From: Amycolatopsis sp. CA-230715
GTDB lineage: Bacteria > Actinomycetota > Actinomycetes > Mycobacteriales > Pseudonocardiaceae
Length of the DNA stretch: 64,000 nucleotides
NCBI RefSeq assembly: GCF_018736145.1
Contig: NZ_CP059997.1
Span: 2,293,501 to 2,357,500 of the forward strand
Reading direction: 5' to 3'
This document shows positions 37,041 to 46,021 of the stretch, piece by piece. Position 1 is the first letter of the stretch, and the number at the start of each line of letters is the position of its first letter. The notes under the pieces were generated by a model. The model was not told where the DNA came from, did not search any database, and saw only the letters and a program-made list of their open reading frames with translations. The position numbers were made by a program, and so were the translations under genes.

Positions 37041-37571
37041 ATGAGCGTTCCCAGCACCGGTCAGGCGCCCAGCTACCCCCAGACGCCACCACCTCCGCCG
37101 CCGCGGCCACCGCGTCCGAGTGGCAAATTCGAAACGGTGGCGGTCCGGCGTCGCGACGTGAAACGCCTTCGCGAGTACGGTCCGCCGAGCAATTTCCACG
37201 GCTGGGGAAAGCACGGCGAGGACGGCGATCCGCGGTACCCGTCGCCGAGGGGATGGCGCGTGGGCGTGGGGTTCCTGATCGATCTGCTCCTGCACGCGGG
37301 CGGCGGTGCGGGCGCGGCGCTCGCGGTCGCGAAAGTGCCCAGGTTCGAACAGTTCTCGGGCAACGCGATCCCCATCGGGATCGGGGCGTTCGTCGTGCTG
37401 TCGCTCGTGCACCGGATCTTCGTGCAGTGGGCGGTGACGACCACGCTCGGCAAGGCGCTGTGCGGGCTGCGGCTGGTCCGGGACGACACCGGCGGCAGGC
37501 CGACGCTGTGGCGGCTGACCAAGGACTGGCTGCTGGGCGTGTTCATGATGCTCGCCGTGTTCAGCAATTAG
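37041..37571 (+). CDS. RDD-family membrane protein
   Basis: 176 residues. A Pro-rich cytoplasmic N-terminus (QTPPPPPPRPPRP) precedes an RDD domain: GWRVGVGFLIDLLLHAGGG (first helix), an inner hydrophobic helix, then TTLGKALCGLRLVRDDTGGRPTLWRL. RDD proteins are short membrane proteins, in some cases implicated in ion transport; function here unknown. ATG 37041 is preferred though other ATGs lie just upstream in different frames. Confidence 0.75.
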   Translation: MSVPSTGQAPSYPQTPPPPPPRPPRPSGKFETVAVRRRDVKRLREYGPPSNFHGWGKHGEDGDPRYPSPRGWRVGVGFLIDLLLHAGGGAGAALAVAKVPRFEQFSGNAIPIGIGAFVVLSLVHRIFVQWAVTTTLGKALCGLRLVRDDTGGRPTLWRLTKDWLLGVFMMLAVFSN

Positions 37572-37703
37572 GACGTGCCGGCGCCGCACTGGTTGCTTTT
37601 CGGTGACCAAATCCACGAACGGTGCACGCGGACGATCAAGTGAACGTCTCCCCTTGTGTAAGTCAAGTTCGTGAACCACGAACGAAACAGGGAGGAGACG
37701 ATC

Positions 37704-38348
37704 ATGGGTGCACGAGTACGGGGGATCGCGGTGCTGACGGGGGTCGTGGCCGCGGCGCTGGCCGCCACCGCGGGGAGCGCGTCGGCGAGCGAGCCGCCGC
37801 AGCGGGCCACCGCGCAGGCGGACCTCGACGGCAACGGGACCCTCGAAACGGTCACGCTCACGAAGTCCGGTGACGCCATGGACCTCAGCACGACCGTCGA
37901 GGGGAAGACCGTGCACGCGAACGTCCCCGGCGACGGGTTCGCCGGGACCGTGTCACCGCTGCGCGTGGCCGACTTCAACGGCGACGGCGCCGCGGACCTG
38001 GTCGTCCGGTACTCCGTCGGCGCCAACACCGACTGGTTCGGCGTCTGGGACTTCGACGGCACCGGGTTCCGCCAGCTGACCACGCCGGACGGCAAGGCGT
38101 TGATGCTGAACGAAGGCGGCGGGCTGGCCGCGCGCACCGGGTACGCGTGCGCGGACGTTCCGAGCCGCGAACTGACCTCGGTCGCCGCCGAGGCCGACGA
38201 CATTTCGGCGAACCCGATCACCTACACCGGGAGCCGCACCACCTACCAGGTCCGCGACGGGGTCGCCACGCCGCAGCGGACGATGGACCTGAAGTCGGTG
38301 CCGTCGGCCGACCCGCTCGTGTCCCCGAACCCGGACACCTGCCGCTGA
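37704..38348 (+). CDS. Secreted FG-GAP/VCBS-like protein
   Basis: 214 residues. Signal peptide of about 30 residues (GIAVLTGVVAAALAATAGSASA). The mature part has two calcium-loop-like motifs, ADLDGNGTLE and ADFNGDGAADLV, typical of FG-GAP/VCBS repeat proteins that fold as beta-propeller blades. One Cys pair (CADV, DTC) could form a disulfide. GGGAGGAGACGATC before the ATG is a strong ribosome-binding site. Exported protein of unknown role. Confidence 0.75.
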   Translation: MGARVRGIAVLTGVVAAALAATAGSASASEPPQRATAQADLDGNGTLETVTLTKSGDAMDLSTTVEGKTVHANVPGDGFAGTVSPLRVADFNGDGAADLVVRYSVGANTDWFGVWDFDGTGFRQLTTPDGKALMLNEGGGLAARTGYACADVPSRELTSVAAEADDISANPITYTGSRTTYQVRDGVATPQRTMDLKSVPSADPLVSPNPDTCR

Positions 38349-38351
38349 GCG

Positions 38352-39101
38352 TCAGCGCGGCCACGCGGTGATCAGCCGGAGCGAACCCAGGTACTCCGGC
38401 TGTGACCGCAGGAATCCGTAGCGCCGGTCCCAGTCCCCCGATTCGACGTCCTCGCGCAGTTTCGCGGCGAACCGCTCGATCACCGCGGGCTCGAGGAAGC
38501 CCCACGCGGACTGGGACCGGCGCACCTCCGGGTCGAGAAGGCGTTCCGGCCTGGCGTAGAAGGCCTCGGTGAACCCGTCCACGCAGTCGATCGGCACGGG
38601 CACCTTCGTCACCGCGCAGTCACCGCCGAGGACTTCGGTGACCGCGTCGAGCGCCGGGTACCGGCCGCGTTCGACGGCGATCAGCTCCGGCACGTAGTCG
38701 GCGAGCCAGAAGTCGCCGCCCGCGTCGCCGTCGAAGGTCAGGATGACCACCGGTCCCCTGCTGACGCGGCGCAGTTCCCGCAGGCCGCGCTCGAGATCCG
38801 GCCACTGGTGGATGGTCACGGTCGCCATCACGGCGTCGAAGCTGCCGTCGTCGAACGGGAGGTCCTCGGCGACCGCGTCGACCGCGGGCGTGCGCCGCTG
38901 GGCCCGCATCACCCTGGACGGCTCGACCGCGATCACGTCGCGGTCCTCCGGCTCGTACGAACCGGCGCCCGCGCCGACGTTCAGCACGGTGCGGGCGTCA
39001 CCGAGCGCGGCGTGCACGCGCGCCGCGATCCTCGGATCGGTGCGCCGCCGCACCGCGTATCCGCCGCCATGGGTCTCGTAGTCGAAGTCTCCGGCAAGCA
39101 T
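38352..39101 (-). CDS. Class I SAM-dependent methyltransferase
   Basis: 249 residues. SAM motif I TVLNVGAGAGSYEP, acidic motif VIAVEPS, and the DLPFDDGSFDAVMATVTIHQW post-motif typical of UbiE/ArsM-like small-molecule methyltransferases. Substrate unknown. Its stop lies 3 bp from that of the secreted protein (convergent). Confidence 0.85.
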   Translation of the reverse strand: MLAGDFDYETHGGGYAVRRRTDPRIAARVHAALGDARTVLNVGAGAGSYEPEDRDVIAVEPSRVMRAQRRTPAVDAVAEDLPFDDGSFDAVMATVTIHQWPDLERGLRELRRVSRGPVVILTFDGDAGGDFWLADYVPELIAVERGRYPALDAVTEVLGGDCAVTKVPVPIDCVDGFTEAFYARPERLLDPEVRRSQSAWGFLEPAVIERFAAKLREDVESGDWDRRYGFLRSQPEYLGSLRLITAWPR

Positions 39102-39187
39102 GCTCCCCCTCAGTGAGTTCCGATTCGGAACTCACCTTACACGGGCTATCCTTCGCACAGGGAAGACCACGGCTGGGGAGGACCACG

Positions 39188-39844
39188 ATGAGCACCATCG
39201 ACACGAGACCGGGCGGCAGCGCCGAGGCGATGATCGCGGAGGCGAAGAAGGCGCTCTGGGTCATGGTCGGTTTTCTCGCCGTCATCTGGGTGCTGCAGAT
39301 CTTCAACTCCCTCGACGACTACGGGCTGAGCAGGGACTACGGCATCGAGCCGAGGGAGCTCGATTCGCTGCCCAAGGTGTTCAGCTCCCCGTTCCTGCAT
39401 TTCAGCTGGAACCACATCGAAGGCAATTCGGGCCCGTTGTTCATCTTCGGCTTCCTCGCCGCCTACCGCGGGGTGAAGAAGTTCCTCGGCGTGACGGCGC
39501 TGATCGCGGTCACCGCGGGCGTCGGCGCGTGGTTCACCCAGGCCCCCGGCACCGTCGGCGCGGGCGCGAGCGGCGTGGTGTTCGGCTACTTCGGCTACAT
39601 CCTGGTGCGCGGCCTGTTCGACCGGCACCTGATCGACATCGTGCTCGGGCTCGTGATGGCGCTGTGCTTCGCCTACCAGTTCGCCTCGCTGCTCCCGCAG
39701 GAAGGCATCGGCTGGCAGGCGCATGCGTTCGGCTTCGGCGGCGGGCTGATCGGCGGCTGGATCTTCCGCGACCGGCGCCCCAAGGCACCGGCGCCCGAAC
39801 CGGCCGCGCTCGATCTGCCCACGACCCAGCTGCCTGGCGCCTGA
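39188..39844 (+). CDS. Rhomboid-family intramembrane serine protease
   Basis: 218 residues, six predicted membrane helices. HFSWNHIEGNS in helix 2 (His71, His76, Asn80) is the oxyanion region, GAGASGVVFGY carries the nucleophile Ser128, and QAHAFGF carries His179, completing the rhomboid dyad. It cleaves membrane proteins within the bilayer; substrate unknown. ATG 39188 with GGGGAGGA upstream is chosen over an earlier in-frame start. The C-terminal tail is Pro/Ala-rich and cytoplasmic. Convergent with the copper ATPase gene, 3 bp apart. Confidence 0.87.
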   Translation: MSTIDTRPGGSAEAMIAEAKKALWVMVGFLAVIWVLQIFNSLDDYGLSRDYGIEPRELDSLPKVFSSPFLHFSWNHIEGNSGPLFIFGFLAAYRGVKKFLGVTALIAVTAGVGAWFTQAPGTVGAGASGVVFGYFGYILVRGLFDRHLIDIVLGLVMALCFAYQFASLLPQEGIGWQAHAFGFGGGLIGGWIFRDRRPKAPAPEPAALDLPTTQLPGA

Positions 39845-39847
39845 GGA

Positions 39848-42073
39848 TCACCGAACGCCGGAGAAGTTCCGCAGGCGAAGGCTGTTCGAGACGACGAGCA
39901 GCGAGGACACGGACATCGCGGCACCGGCGATCAACGGGTTGAGCAACCCGAACGCGGCCAGCGGCAGCGCGGCGAGGTTGTAGCCGAACGCCCAGGCGAG
40001 GTTCCCGCGGATCGTGCGCAGCGTGCGGTGCGCGAGGCGGACCGCGTCGGGAACCACGCGCAGGTCTTCGCGCACTCCGATGACGTCGGCCGCCTTCATC
40101 GCGATGTCCGTGCCGTCGGCGAGCGCGAGCCCGAGATCGGCGGTGGCGAGCGCGGCCGCGTCGTTGATGCCGTCCCCGACCATGGCGACGGTGCGGCCCC
40201 GCGCGCGCAGGCGTTCCACGGTCGCCGCCTTCTCCGCGGGCAGGACCCCGGCGTACACCTCTTCGATCCCGGCCGCCGCGGCGACGGCGCGCGCGGTCGC
40301 CTCGTGGTCGCCGGTCAGCAGGACGGTGCGCAGGCCCAGCCGGTGCAGCGCGGCCACCGCGGCGTTTGCCGAAGGTTTGATCTCGTCCCGCACGGCGAAG
40401 GCGCCGATCGCGGTGCCTTCGGCGGCCACGAACACCACCGTCGCGCCGCGTTCCGCTTCCTCGTCGACCGTCCTTTTCAGACTGTCCGGTACTTCGACAC
40501 CGTGCTCGGCGAGCAGCCGCTCGCGCCCGAGCAGGACCGCGCGGCCTTCGACGGTGGCACGGGCGCCCAATCCCGGCAGCGCCTCGAATTCGGTCGCGGA
40601 AGGGAGGTTTTCCTCGCCGGCGGCGCGCACGATCGCCGTCGCGATCGCGTGCTCCGAACAGGATTCGACCGCGCCCGCGACGGCGAGCAGCTCCGCGTGG
40701 GCGACGCCGGGCATCGGGTGCACGGCGGTCACCGCCATCCGGCCGGTGGTGATCGTCCCGGTCTTGTCGAGCACCACGGTGTCGACCGCGCGGGTGGCTT
40801 CGAGCGCGTCCGGGCCCTTGATCAGGATGCCGAGCTGTGCACCGCGGCCGACGCCCGCCATCAGCGCGGTCGGGGTGGCCAGTCCCAGCGCGCACGGGCA
40901 GGCGATGATCAGCACCGACACCGCGGCGCCGAACGCGGTCGCGCCGGAATGCCCGGTCAGCAGCCAGGCGGCGAGGGTGCCCGCGGCGAGCACCAGCACG
41001 GCGGGCACGAACACCGCGCACACCCGGTCGACGAGCTTCTGCACGTTGGCCTTGCGCGCCTGCGCCTGCTCGGCAGCCGTGCTCATCCGGGCAAGCTGCG
41101 AATCCGCGCCCACGTGGGTCGCCTCGATCACCAGCCTGCCGCTGACGTTGGTGGTGCCGCCGACCACGCGGTCGCCCGCGGACAGCTCGGCTGGCACCGG
41201 CTCCCCCGTCACCGCGCTGGTGTCCACAGTGGAGTTTCCGTCGACGACCACGCCGTCCGCCGCGACCCGCTCGCCCGGTTTGACCACGAACTCGTCGCCG
41301 CGCCGCAGTTCCTCGATCGCGATCATCCGCTCCGCGCCGTCGGCCAGCACCCGGACTTCCTTGGCCGCCAACGCTTCCAGCGCGCTCAGCAGCCCGGCGG
41401 CGCTGCGCCGCGAGCGCGCTTCGAAGTACCGGCCCGCGAGCAGGAACGTCGCCACGCCCGCGGCGACGTCGAAGTAGAGCGTGCTGGCCCCCGAGTCCGC
41501 GAGGCCGAACCCGAGCCAGTAAACCGGTTCCGACGAGGTGCCGAACACGAGCGAGAAGCACGACCAGCCGAACGAGGCCACCATGCCCAGCGACACCAGG
41601 GTGTCCATACCGGACGATCTGTGCCGGAGGTTGCGCAGCGCGGCGCGGTGGAACGGCAGCGCGGCCCAGAACACCACCGGGACGGCCAGCACCAGGCACA
41701 GCCAGTCCCAGCCGGGGAAGCGCAGCGACGGCACCAGCGCGAGCGTGATGGACAGGTCGCACAACGGGATCGACAGCACGGCCGCGACGGTCATCCGGCG
41801 CCGGAAGTCCAGCGCGCGGGCGCCGTGCCTGTCTTCGTCCACTTCGGACTCGACCGGTTCCGCGGTGTATCCGGCCTTTTCGACGCGCGCGATGACCGCG
41901 TCGAGATCGCCGGAGTACCGGACTGAAGCCTTCTCCGTGGCGAAGTTGACCGTGGCTTCGACCCCGTCGAGCTTGTTCAGCGCGCGTTGCACGCGGGCGG
42001 CGCAGGCGGCGCAGGTCATGCCGCCGATCAGCAGCTCGGCCCGGTCGGATCCGGCTGGCGCGGTCACCGTCAT
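39848..42073 (-). CDS. copA: Copper-translocating P1B-type ATPase
   Basis: 741 residues. N-terminal heavy-metal domain with GMTCAAC (Cys21, Cys24), eight membrane helices with the CPC metal site (IIACPCALG), actuator TGEP, phosphorylation site DKTGTI and hinge GDGINDAAAL. CPC with the downstream N/MxxSS pattern (SVSSLLV) fits Cu(I) export. The ATG overlaps the stop of the upstream CopD-CtaG gene (ATGA), so ATPase and copper-handling membrane protein are coupled. Because the upstream gene is broken by the prophage, expression of this ATPase may be altered. Confidence 0.9.
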   Translation of the reverse strand: MTVTAPAGSDRAELLIGGMTCAACAARVQRALNKLDGVEATVNFATEKASVRYSGDLDAVIARVEKAGYTAEPVESEVDEDRHGARALDFRRRMTVAAVLSIPLCDLSITLALVPSLRFPGWDWLCLVLAVPVVFWAALPFHRAALRNLRHRSSGMDTLVSLGMVASFGWSCFSLVFGTSSEPVYWLGFGLADSGASTLYFDVAAGVATFLLAGRYFEARSRRSAAGLLSALEALAAKEVRVLADGAERMIAIEELRRGDEFVVKPGERVAADGVVVDGNSTVDTSAVTGEPVPAELSAGDRVVGGTTNVSGRLVIEATHVGADSQLARMSTAAEQAQARKANVQKLVDRVCAVFVPAVLVLAAGTLAAWLLTGHSGATAFGAAVSVLIIACPCALGLATPTALMAGVGRGAQLGILIKGPDALEATRAVDTVVLDKTGTITTGRMAVTAVHPMPGVAHAELLAVAGAVESCSEHAIATAIVRAAGEENLPSATEFEALPGLGARATVEGRAVLLGRERLLAEHGVEVPDSLKRTVDEEAERGATVVFVAAEGTAIGAFAVRDEIKPSANAAVAALHRLGLRTVLLTGDHEATARAVAAAAGIEEVYAGVLPAEKAATVERLRARGRTVAMVGDGINDAAALATADLGLALADGTDIAMKAADVIGVREDLRVVPDAVRLAHRTLRTIRGNLAWAFGYNLAALPLAAFGLLNPLIAGAAMSVSSLLVVSNSLRLRNFSGVR

Positions 42074-43674
42074 GTCTTGTTTCCCTTACCACTCAGCTTG
42101 GCGAGCATGGCGTTGTAGGCGTCGAATTCGTCGCTGGCGCCCGAATCAAGGCGCCGGTCGACGCGGCGCGCCTCGCGATCGTCGTGGCGCGCCCACTGCG
42201 CGAGAAGCGCGATCATCACCAGCACGAGCGGGATTTCCCCGGCGGCCCAAGCGATCCCGCCGCCGAGCCGCTGATCGGCGAGCAGATCGGGGTTCCACAG
42301 CACGCCGAGGTAGCGGTAGAAGGTCTCGCCGATCAGGTCCTGCTTGTTCATCACGATGACGCCGAAGAAGGCGTGGAACGGCATCACCGAGAACACCAGC
42401 CCGAGCCGCGCCAGGTGCGGCAACGTCCTCGGGCCGGTGTCGACGCCGATCACCAGCCAGTAGAACAGGTAGCCGGTGACCAGGAAGTGGGCGTTCATCA
42501 GCTGGTGCGACCAGTGGTACAGCATCGCTTCGCCGAACAGGCCGCTGAAGTACAGCACGTAGTAGGAGCCGACGAACACCACGGCCGCCACGAGCGGATG
42601 TGTGAGGAACCGCGCCAGCGGTGAGTGCACGAGCGCGAGCAGCCAGGCGCGTGGCCCCGCCGGACCGGCGCGATCCGTCGCGGGCAGCGCGCGCAAAGCC
42701 AGCGTCACCGGGCCGCCGAGCACGAGCAGCACCGGCGCGAGCATGGTCAGTGCCATGTGGACGGCCATGTGCGTGCTGAACATCGCGGGCGCGTACACGC
42801 CGACCCCGGAGGAGGTCACCACGACGACCACCGCCCAGCCGCCGATCCACGCCACCGCGCGGCCGACCGGCCAGGTGTCACCGCGGCGCCGCAGCCTGCG
42901 CATCCCGAACAGGTAGAGCGCGGCGGCGACGACGGCGACCGTGCCGAACACGAGGTCGAACCGCCAGCCGAGCACCATCCTCAGCACGGTCGGCGGGTCG
43001 GGGACCTCGTAGCCGAGGATGGTGTTCTGCGCCGAGGGCGCGCGGGTGAAGAACGTCGGCGGCGGGATGCGGGCGAGCCCGGCCGACACGGCCGTCATCA
43101 CCGCGAGCACGGCGAGTTCGACCGCCACGGCACGGGAAGGCAGCCGCCGCCGCAACCACGCGCACGCCACGCCGAGCACCGCGAACCCGGCCGCCTTGGC
43201 GAGCACGAACAGGCCGTAGCGGCCGGTGAACCCGTCCGGTCCTGTCAGCAGGAACCCTTCCACAATCCCGGAAACGCCGAGCACGAGCCAGCAGATCACG
43301 GTGAGCCGGTGGTAGCGGCGGCGCACGATCTCCGGGTCTTTTCCGCGCGAGGTAAGGAAAGCGACCAGCGCGCCGACCCAGACCGAGGCGGCCACCACGT
43401 GCCAGACGATCGCGTTCGTCGCCACGTCGTGCCACGCCCCGACCTCCGCGTGGCCGACCACCACCGGCGGCAGGAGCGCGAAGACCCCCGCCGCGAACAG
43501 CGCGGCCGTGCCGCGCCAGGACAGGACGAACCGGCTCGCCACCGCGAGGACGAGCGCCACTCCGAAGGTGATCAGCCAGGCTTTCGGTTCCTCCGTGGCG
43601 TCGAAGAGTTCCAGGAACACCCGTGGCGTGAGCGCGGTGAACACCGGCTGGCCGAAAACTTGTTTATGACACAC
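42070..43674 (-). CDS. CopD-CtaG fusion protein, N-terminus lost to prophage insertion
   Basis: About 530 residues remain of a protein that in actinobacteria is usually near 650-700. The CopD copper-resistance part comes first (HDVATNAIVWHVVAASVWVGALV), then CtaG (MFSTHMAVHMALTMLAPVLLV, PFHAFFGVIVMNKQDLIG, RDDREARRVDRRL). Chromosomal sequence begins near FGQPVFTALTPRVFLELF; residues further upstream (VCHKQV and beyond) are encoded by phage DNA overlapping the integrase start. The first 120-130 residues, including several helices, are therefore missing or replaced. GTG 43674 is the nearest possible new start, without a good ribosome-binding site. It is coupled to copA. Function is likely lost or impaired in the lysogen. 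Confidence 0.8.
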   Translation of the reverse strand: MCHKQVFGQPVFTALTPRVFLELFDATEEPKAWLITFGVALVLAVASRFVLSWRGTAALFAAGVFALLPPVVVGHAEVGAWHDVATNAIVWHVVAASVWVGALVAFLTSRGKDPEIVRRRYHRLTVICWLVLGVSGIVEGFLLTGPDGFTGRYGLFVLAKAAGFAVLGVACAWLRRRLPSRAVAVELAVLAVMTAVSAGLARIPPPTFFTRAPSAQNTILGYEVPDPPTVLRMVLGWRFDLVFGTVAVVAAALYLFGMRRLRRRGDTWPVGRAVAWIGGWAVVVVVTSSGVGVYAPAMFSTHMAVHMALTMLAPVLLVLGGPVTLALRALPATDRAGPAGPRAWLLALVHSPLARFLTHPLVAAVVFVGSYYVLYFSGLFGEAMLYHWSHQLMNAHFLVTGYLFYWLVIGVDTGPRTLPHLARLGLVFSVMPFHAFFGVIVMNKQDLIGETFYRYLGVLWNPDLLADQRLGGGIAWAAGEIPLVLVMIALLAQWARHDDREARRVDRRLDSGASDEFDAYNAMLAKLSGKGNKT

Positions 43675-43696
43675 CGGTTTTGTGACGGTCTTGGGC
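43640..43696. other. Putative attL, inside the CopD-CtaG coding sequence
   Basis: The junction between chromosomal codons and phage DNA falls between the GGCCGAAAAC segment near 43650 and the integrase start at 43697. Serine integrases recombine at short, imperfectly symmetric sites with a 2-bp crossover, so the exact base cannot be fixed without attR or an empty site. Confidence 0.6.
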
Positions 43697-45262
43697 ATGA
43701 CCCGGACAGTCATTTCACCAGTGCAAGCCATCATCTACCTGCGGTTATCGGATCTTCGAGACGACGACCTAGATGATAACGGGGACGGTAAGACCTTCAG
43801 CAGCCGGGAGCAGAAGCTCCGCGAGTTCGCCGCGCGGCAGGGCTGGGACGTCTTCAAAGTCATCATCGAGAACGACCTCAACCGAAAGAACGGGAAGGCC
43901 CGGAACGCCTCGGCGTTCAAGCGCCGCAAAGTCCTTCTCCCGGACGGCACCACAGCGATGCGGGTGGTGCGCCCAGGATTTCGAGAAGTGCTGGACCACC
44001 TCCAGGCCGGGCGCGCGAACGGCCTCCTGGCTGAGGACCTGGACCGGACCATGCGCGACCCTCGGGACCTCGAAGACTTCATCGACATCACCGAGGAAAA
44101 GAAGGTCAACGCCCGGTCCCTCTCCGGTTCACTCACCTTCACTGACGGTGGAACGGACGCAGAAATCCAGATGGCACGGACCATGGTGAACTTCGCGAAT
44201 GCGGCCTCGCGGGCAACCAGCCGCCGCGTGACCCTAGCTCGGGAGCGTCAGGCCCGGGGTGGCGACTGGGGTGGCGGGTTGCGCCCGTTCGGTTTTGAGG
44301 ATGATGGTGTGACCCAAATCGCGGTCGAAGCTGCCATCGTCAAGGACTGCTCAATACGAGTACTCCAGCTAAACCGACGGACAGGCAAGCTCTGGAGCAT
44401 CCGGTCCTTGGCGGCCGAACTTCGAGACGGCGACGTCACGCCTGTAAGTGGTGCCCGTTGGTCTGCGCCGACCCTGCGGAGCATCCTGCTCCGGCCACGC
44501 AACGCTGGCATCTCGGTGTATAAGGGCGAGGAGGTGGGCAGGTTGCCCGGCACGCCGATCGTCGACATGACGACCTACCGGGCGGTTGTCCGTCTGCTTA
44601 CTGATGAATCGCGCAGCACACGAGGGCCAGGCGTCGGCGCACCGACGAAGTGGATGGGATCGGGCCTCTACCTGTGCGGCATCCACGGCGATGGAACGAC
44701 GTGTCAGATCGGCGTGGGTGGTAGCCGCAAGCGGGGGAAGTACCCTCATCGATACATTTGCACGAAGGACAATCACCTCGGCCGCAATGCCATAGCGCTT
44801 GACACCTACGTACAAGCCACACTGATTAACCGGATCGCGCGAGACCGGGATTTCGTGGAGAGCTTCATTCCGCGGCCGTCCCACCCGGACATCGACGTTG
44901 CCGCGCTACAGGCCGAAGCGGCTGGCATCCGCGTCGAGCTCGACGGCTTGGCCAAGGACCGGGTACTTGGGCAGATCAACCGCGCGCAGATGCTTAGCGG
45001 CACCAAGACCGGGCAGGACCGGCTGGCGACGATCGACAACCTGCTGTCAACATCCATCGTGGAGTCGCCCCTGACGCGCTTGGTCGGAGTTAAAGATGTG
45101 GGTGCGGTCTGGGCGGCTCAACCGTTGAGCATCAGGCGGTACGTCGTGGAAACGCTCATGGTTGTCTCCGTGAACGCGAGTGGGCGTCGGGGTGCCGGGT
45201 TCAATCCAGACACGATCGAAATCCAGTTCCGACAACCCGAGGACCTCGCAGACACGCCATGA
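43697..45262 (+). CDS. int: Large serine recombinase (phage integrase)
   Basis: 521 residues. Catalytic domain (1-150) with Y14-L-R16-L-S18, Ser18 being the nucleophile, and LLAEDLDRTMRDPRDLEDF containing the conserved arginines. The recombinase domain follows (RPFGFEDDGVTQI, LRSILLRPRNAG), then a zinc ribbon (YLCGIHGDGTTC, YICTKDNH) and a coiled-coil/C-terminal region. It catalyses integration between attP and attB. ATG 43697 is chosen; GTG 43682 is in frame. Its first codons overlap one copy of the repeated TGACCCGGACAG motif. A strong terminator follows at 45354. Confidence 0.93.
   Translation: MTRTVISPVQAIIYLRLSDLRDDDLDDNGDGKTFSSREQKLREFAARQGWDVFKVIIENDLNRKNGKARNASAFKRRKVLLPDGTTAMRVVRPGFREVLDHLQAGRANGLLAEDLDRTMRDPRDLEDFIDITEEKKVNARSLSGSLTFTDGGTDAEIQMARTMVNFANAASRATSRRVTLARERQARGGDWGGGLRPFGFEDDGVTQIAVEAAIVKDCSIRVLQLNRRTGKLWSIRSLAAELRDGDVTPVSGARWSAPTLRSILLRPRNAGISVYKGEEVGRLPGTPIVDMTTYRAVVRLLTDESRSTRGPGVGAPTKWMGSGLYLCGIHGDGTTCQIGVGGSRKRGKYPHRYICTKDNHLGRNAIALDTYVQATLINRIARDRDFVESFIPRPSHPDIDVAALQAEAAGIRVELDGLAKDRVLGQINRAQMLSGTKTGQDRLATIDNLLSTSIVESPLTRLVGVKDVGAVWAAQPLSIRRYVVETLMVVSVNASGRRGAGFNPDTIEIQFRQPEDLADTP
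43698..43709 (+). promoter_or_regulatory. Repeated phage motif TGACCCGGACAG, copy 1
   Basis: TGACCCGGACAG overlaps the integrase start codon. Extended here to ATGAC-N7-GTCAT, a small inverted repeat. Confidence 0.6.
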
Positions 45263-45353
45263 GGACATACCGCCGATCAGGTGATGATCGACATGTCATT
45301 GAGAGTAAAATTGCCTAGTCCATCCGAGGTATAAACTCGCCCACCCGAGGACG

Positions 45354-45391
45354 CGCAGGGGCCAGGAATCTCCTGGCCCCTGCGTTTTCGT
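45354..45391 (+). terminator. Intrinsic terminator of the integrase transcript
   Basis: A perfect 14-bp stem CGCAGGGGCCAGGA / TCCTGGCCCCTGCG with loop ATC is followed by TTTTCGTT, 92 bp after the integrase stop. Confidence 0.88.
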
Positions 45392-45536
45392 TACTCTCCG
45401 CAATCAAGTTTCGGTATTGTCGTCCGATCGACGGCCTGTTCGGGAATCGGTTGCTGATCGAAAAGCACTGTTGTGTAATTCCAGTGACTCCCCCGATCAG
45501 GGGGTGGACAGACACAGGCCGTGCGCCTATGTCAGA

Positions 45537-45549
45537 TGACCCGGACAGG
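45537..45549 (+). promoter_or_regulatory. Repeated phage motif TGACCCGGACAGG, copy 2
   Basis: Full 13-base copy 13 bp before the ATG of the first lsr2-like gene, between the integrase terminator and that gene. The 45392-45536 stretch also holds CCCCC-GATCA-GGGGG (45491-45505). Confidence 0.6.
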
Positions 45550-45562
45550 AAGTGCTAGCTAC

Positions 45563-46006
45563 ATGGGGAAAGTAGCTCTGATCGTGGTTGTGGAGGGTGA
45601 GGGTGGCTCTCCCGACAACCACCGGAGAACAACCGACGGCAGACCCGCCACGCTGTACCAAGTCGATCTTGACTCGACCCGCGGCGAGGAGGATGTGCAC
45701 CACGTACTCGACGCTCACCGACCGAGACGGATGGGCACCCGCAAGCGCGATCGCGCCAGCGAGAAGGCAGAGGATGGCGGGGAGGAAGACGCCGCGATCG
45801 TGCGGAAGTGGGCGCGTGAGCGTCGCCTCCCGGTCAGCGATCGCGGGCGCATCTCCGCAGAGATCCGGCGCGAGTACGAGGCACACAAGGCTTTGTCCGA
45901 CTCGTTCACCGTCGCCGATGCCGTGAACGAGGCCGAGCAGGAATGCCAGAAAGTCGTCCAGATGCGGTCGCACCGCGAGCGCAGGGGGGACGACGACGCC
46001 ACTTAG
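45563..46006 (+). CDS. Lsr2-like nucleoid-associated protein (phage xenogeneic silencer), paralogue 1
   Basis: 147 residues. The C-terminal part matches the Lsr2 DNA-binding domain (AAIVRKWARERRLPVSDRGR, then ISAEI, with an EYEAH end); the AT-hook-like R94-G95-R96 is intact. The N-terminal 50 residues (ALIVVVEGEGG, ATLYQVDLDS) correspond to the Lsr2 oligomerisation domain, diverged. An acidic/basic linker joins them. ATG 45563 is used because Lsr2 similarity starts there. Lsr2 proteins coat AT-rich DNA and silence it; phage copies such as CgpS maintain lysogeny. First gene of a four-gene operon behind motif copy 2. Confidence 0.82.
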   Translation: MGKVALIVVVEGEGGSPDNHRRTTDGRPATLYQVDLDSTRGEEDVHHVLDAHRPRRMGTRKRDRASEKAEDGGEEDAAIVRKWARERRLPVSDRGRISAEIRREYEAHKALSDSFTVADAVNEAEQECQKVVQMRSHRERRGDDDAT

Positions 46007-46021
46007 GGAGGGGAGGCCCGC

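Noticed and set aside
45491..45505. CCCCC-GATCA-GGGGG as a terminator
   Set aside because: Only five base pairs and no T-run; the real terminator lies at 45354-45391.
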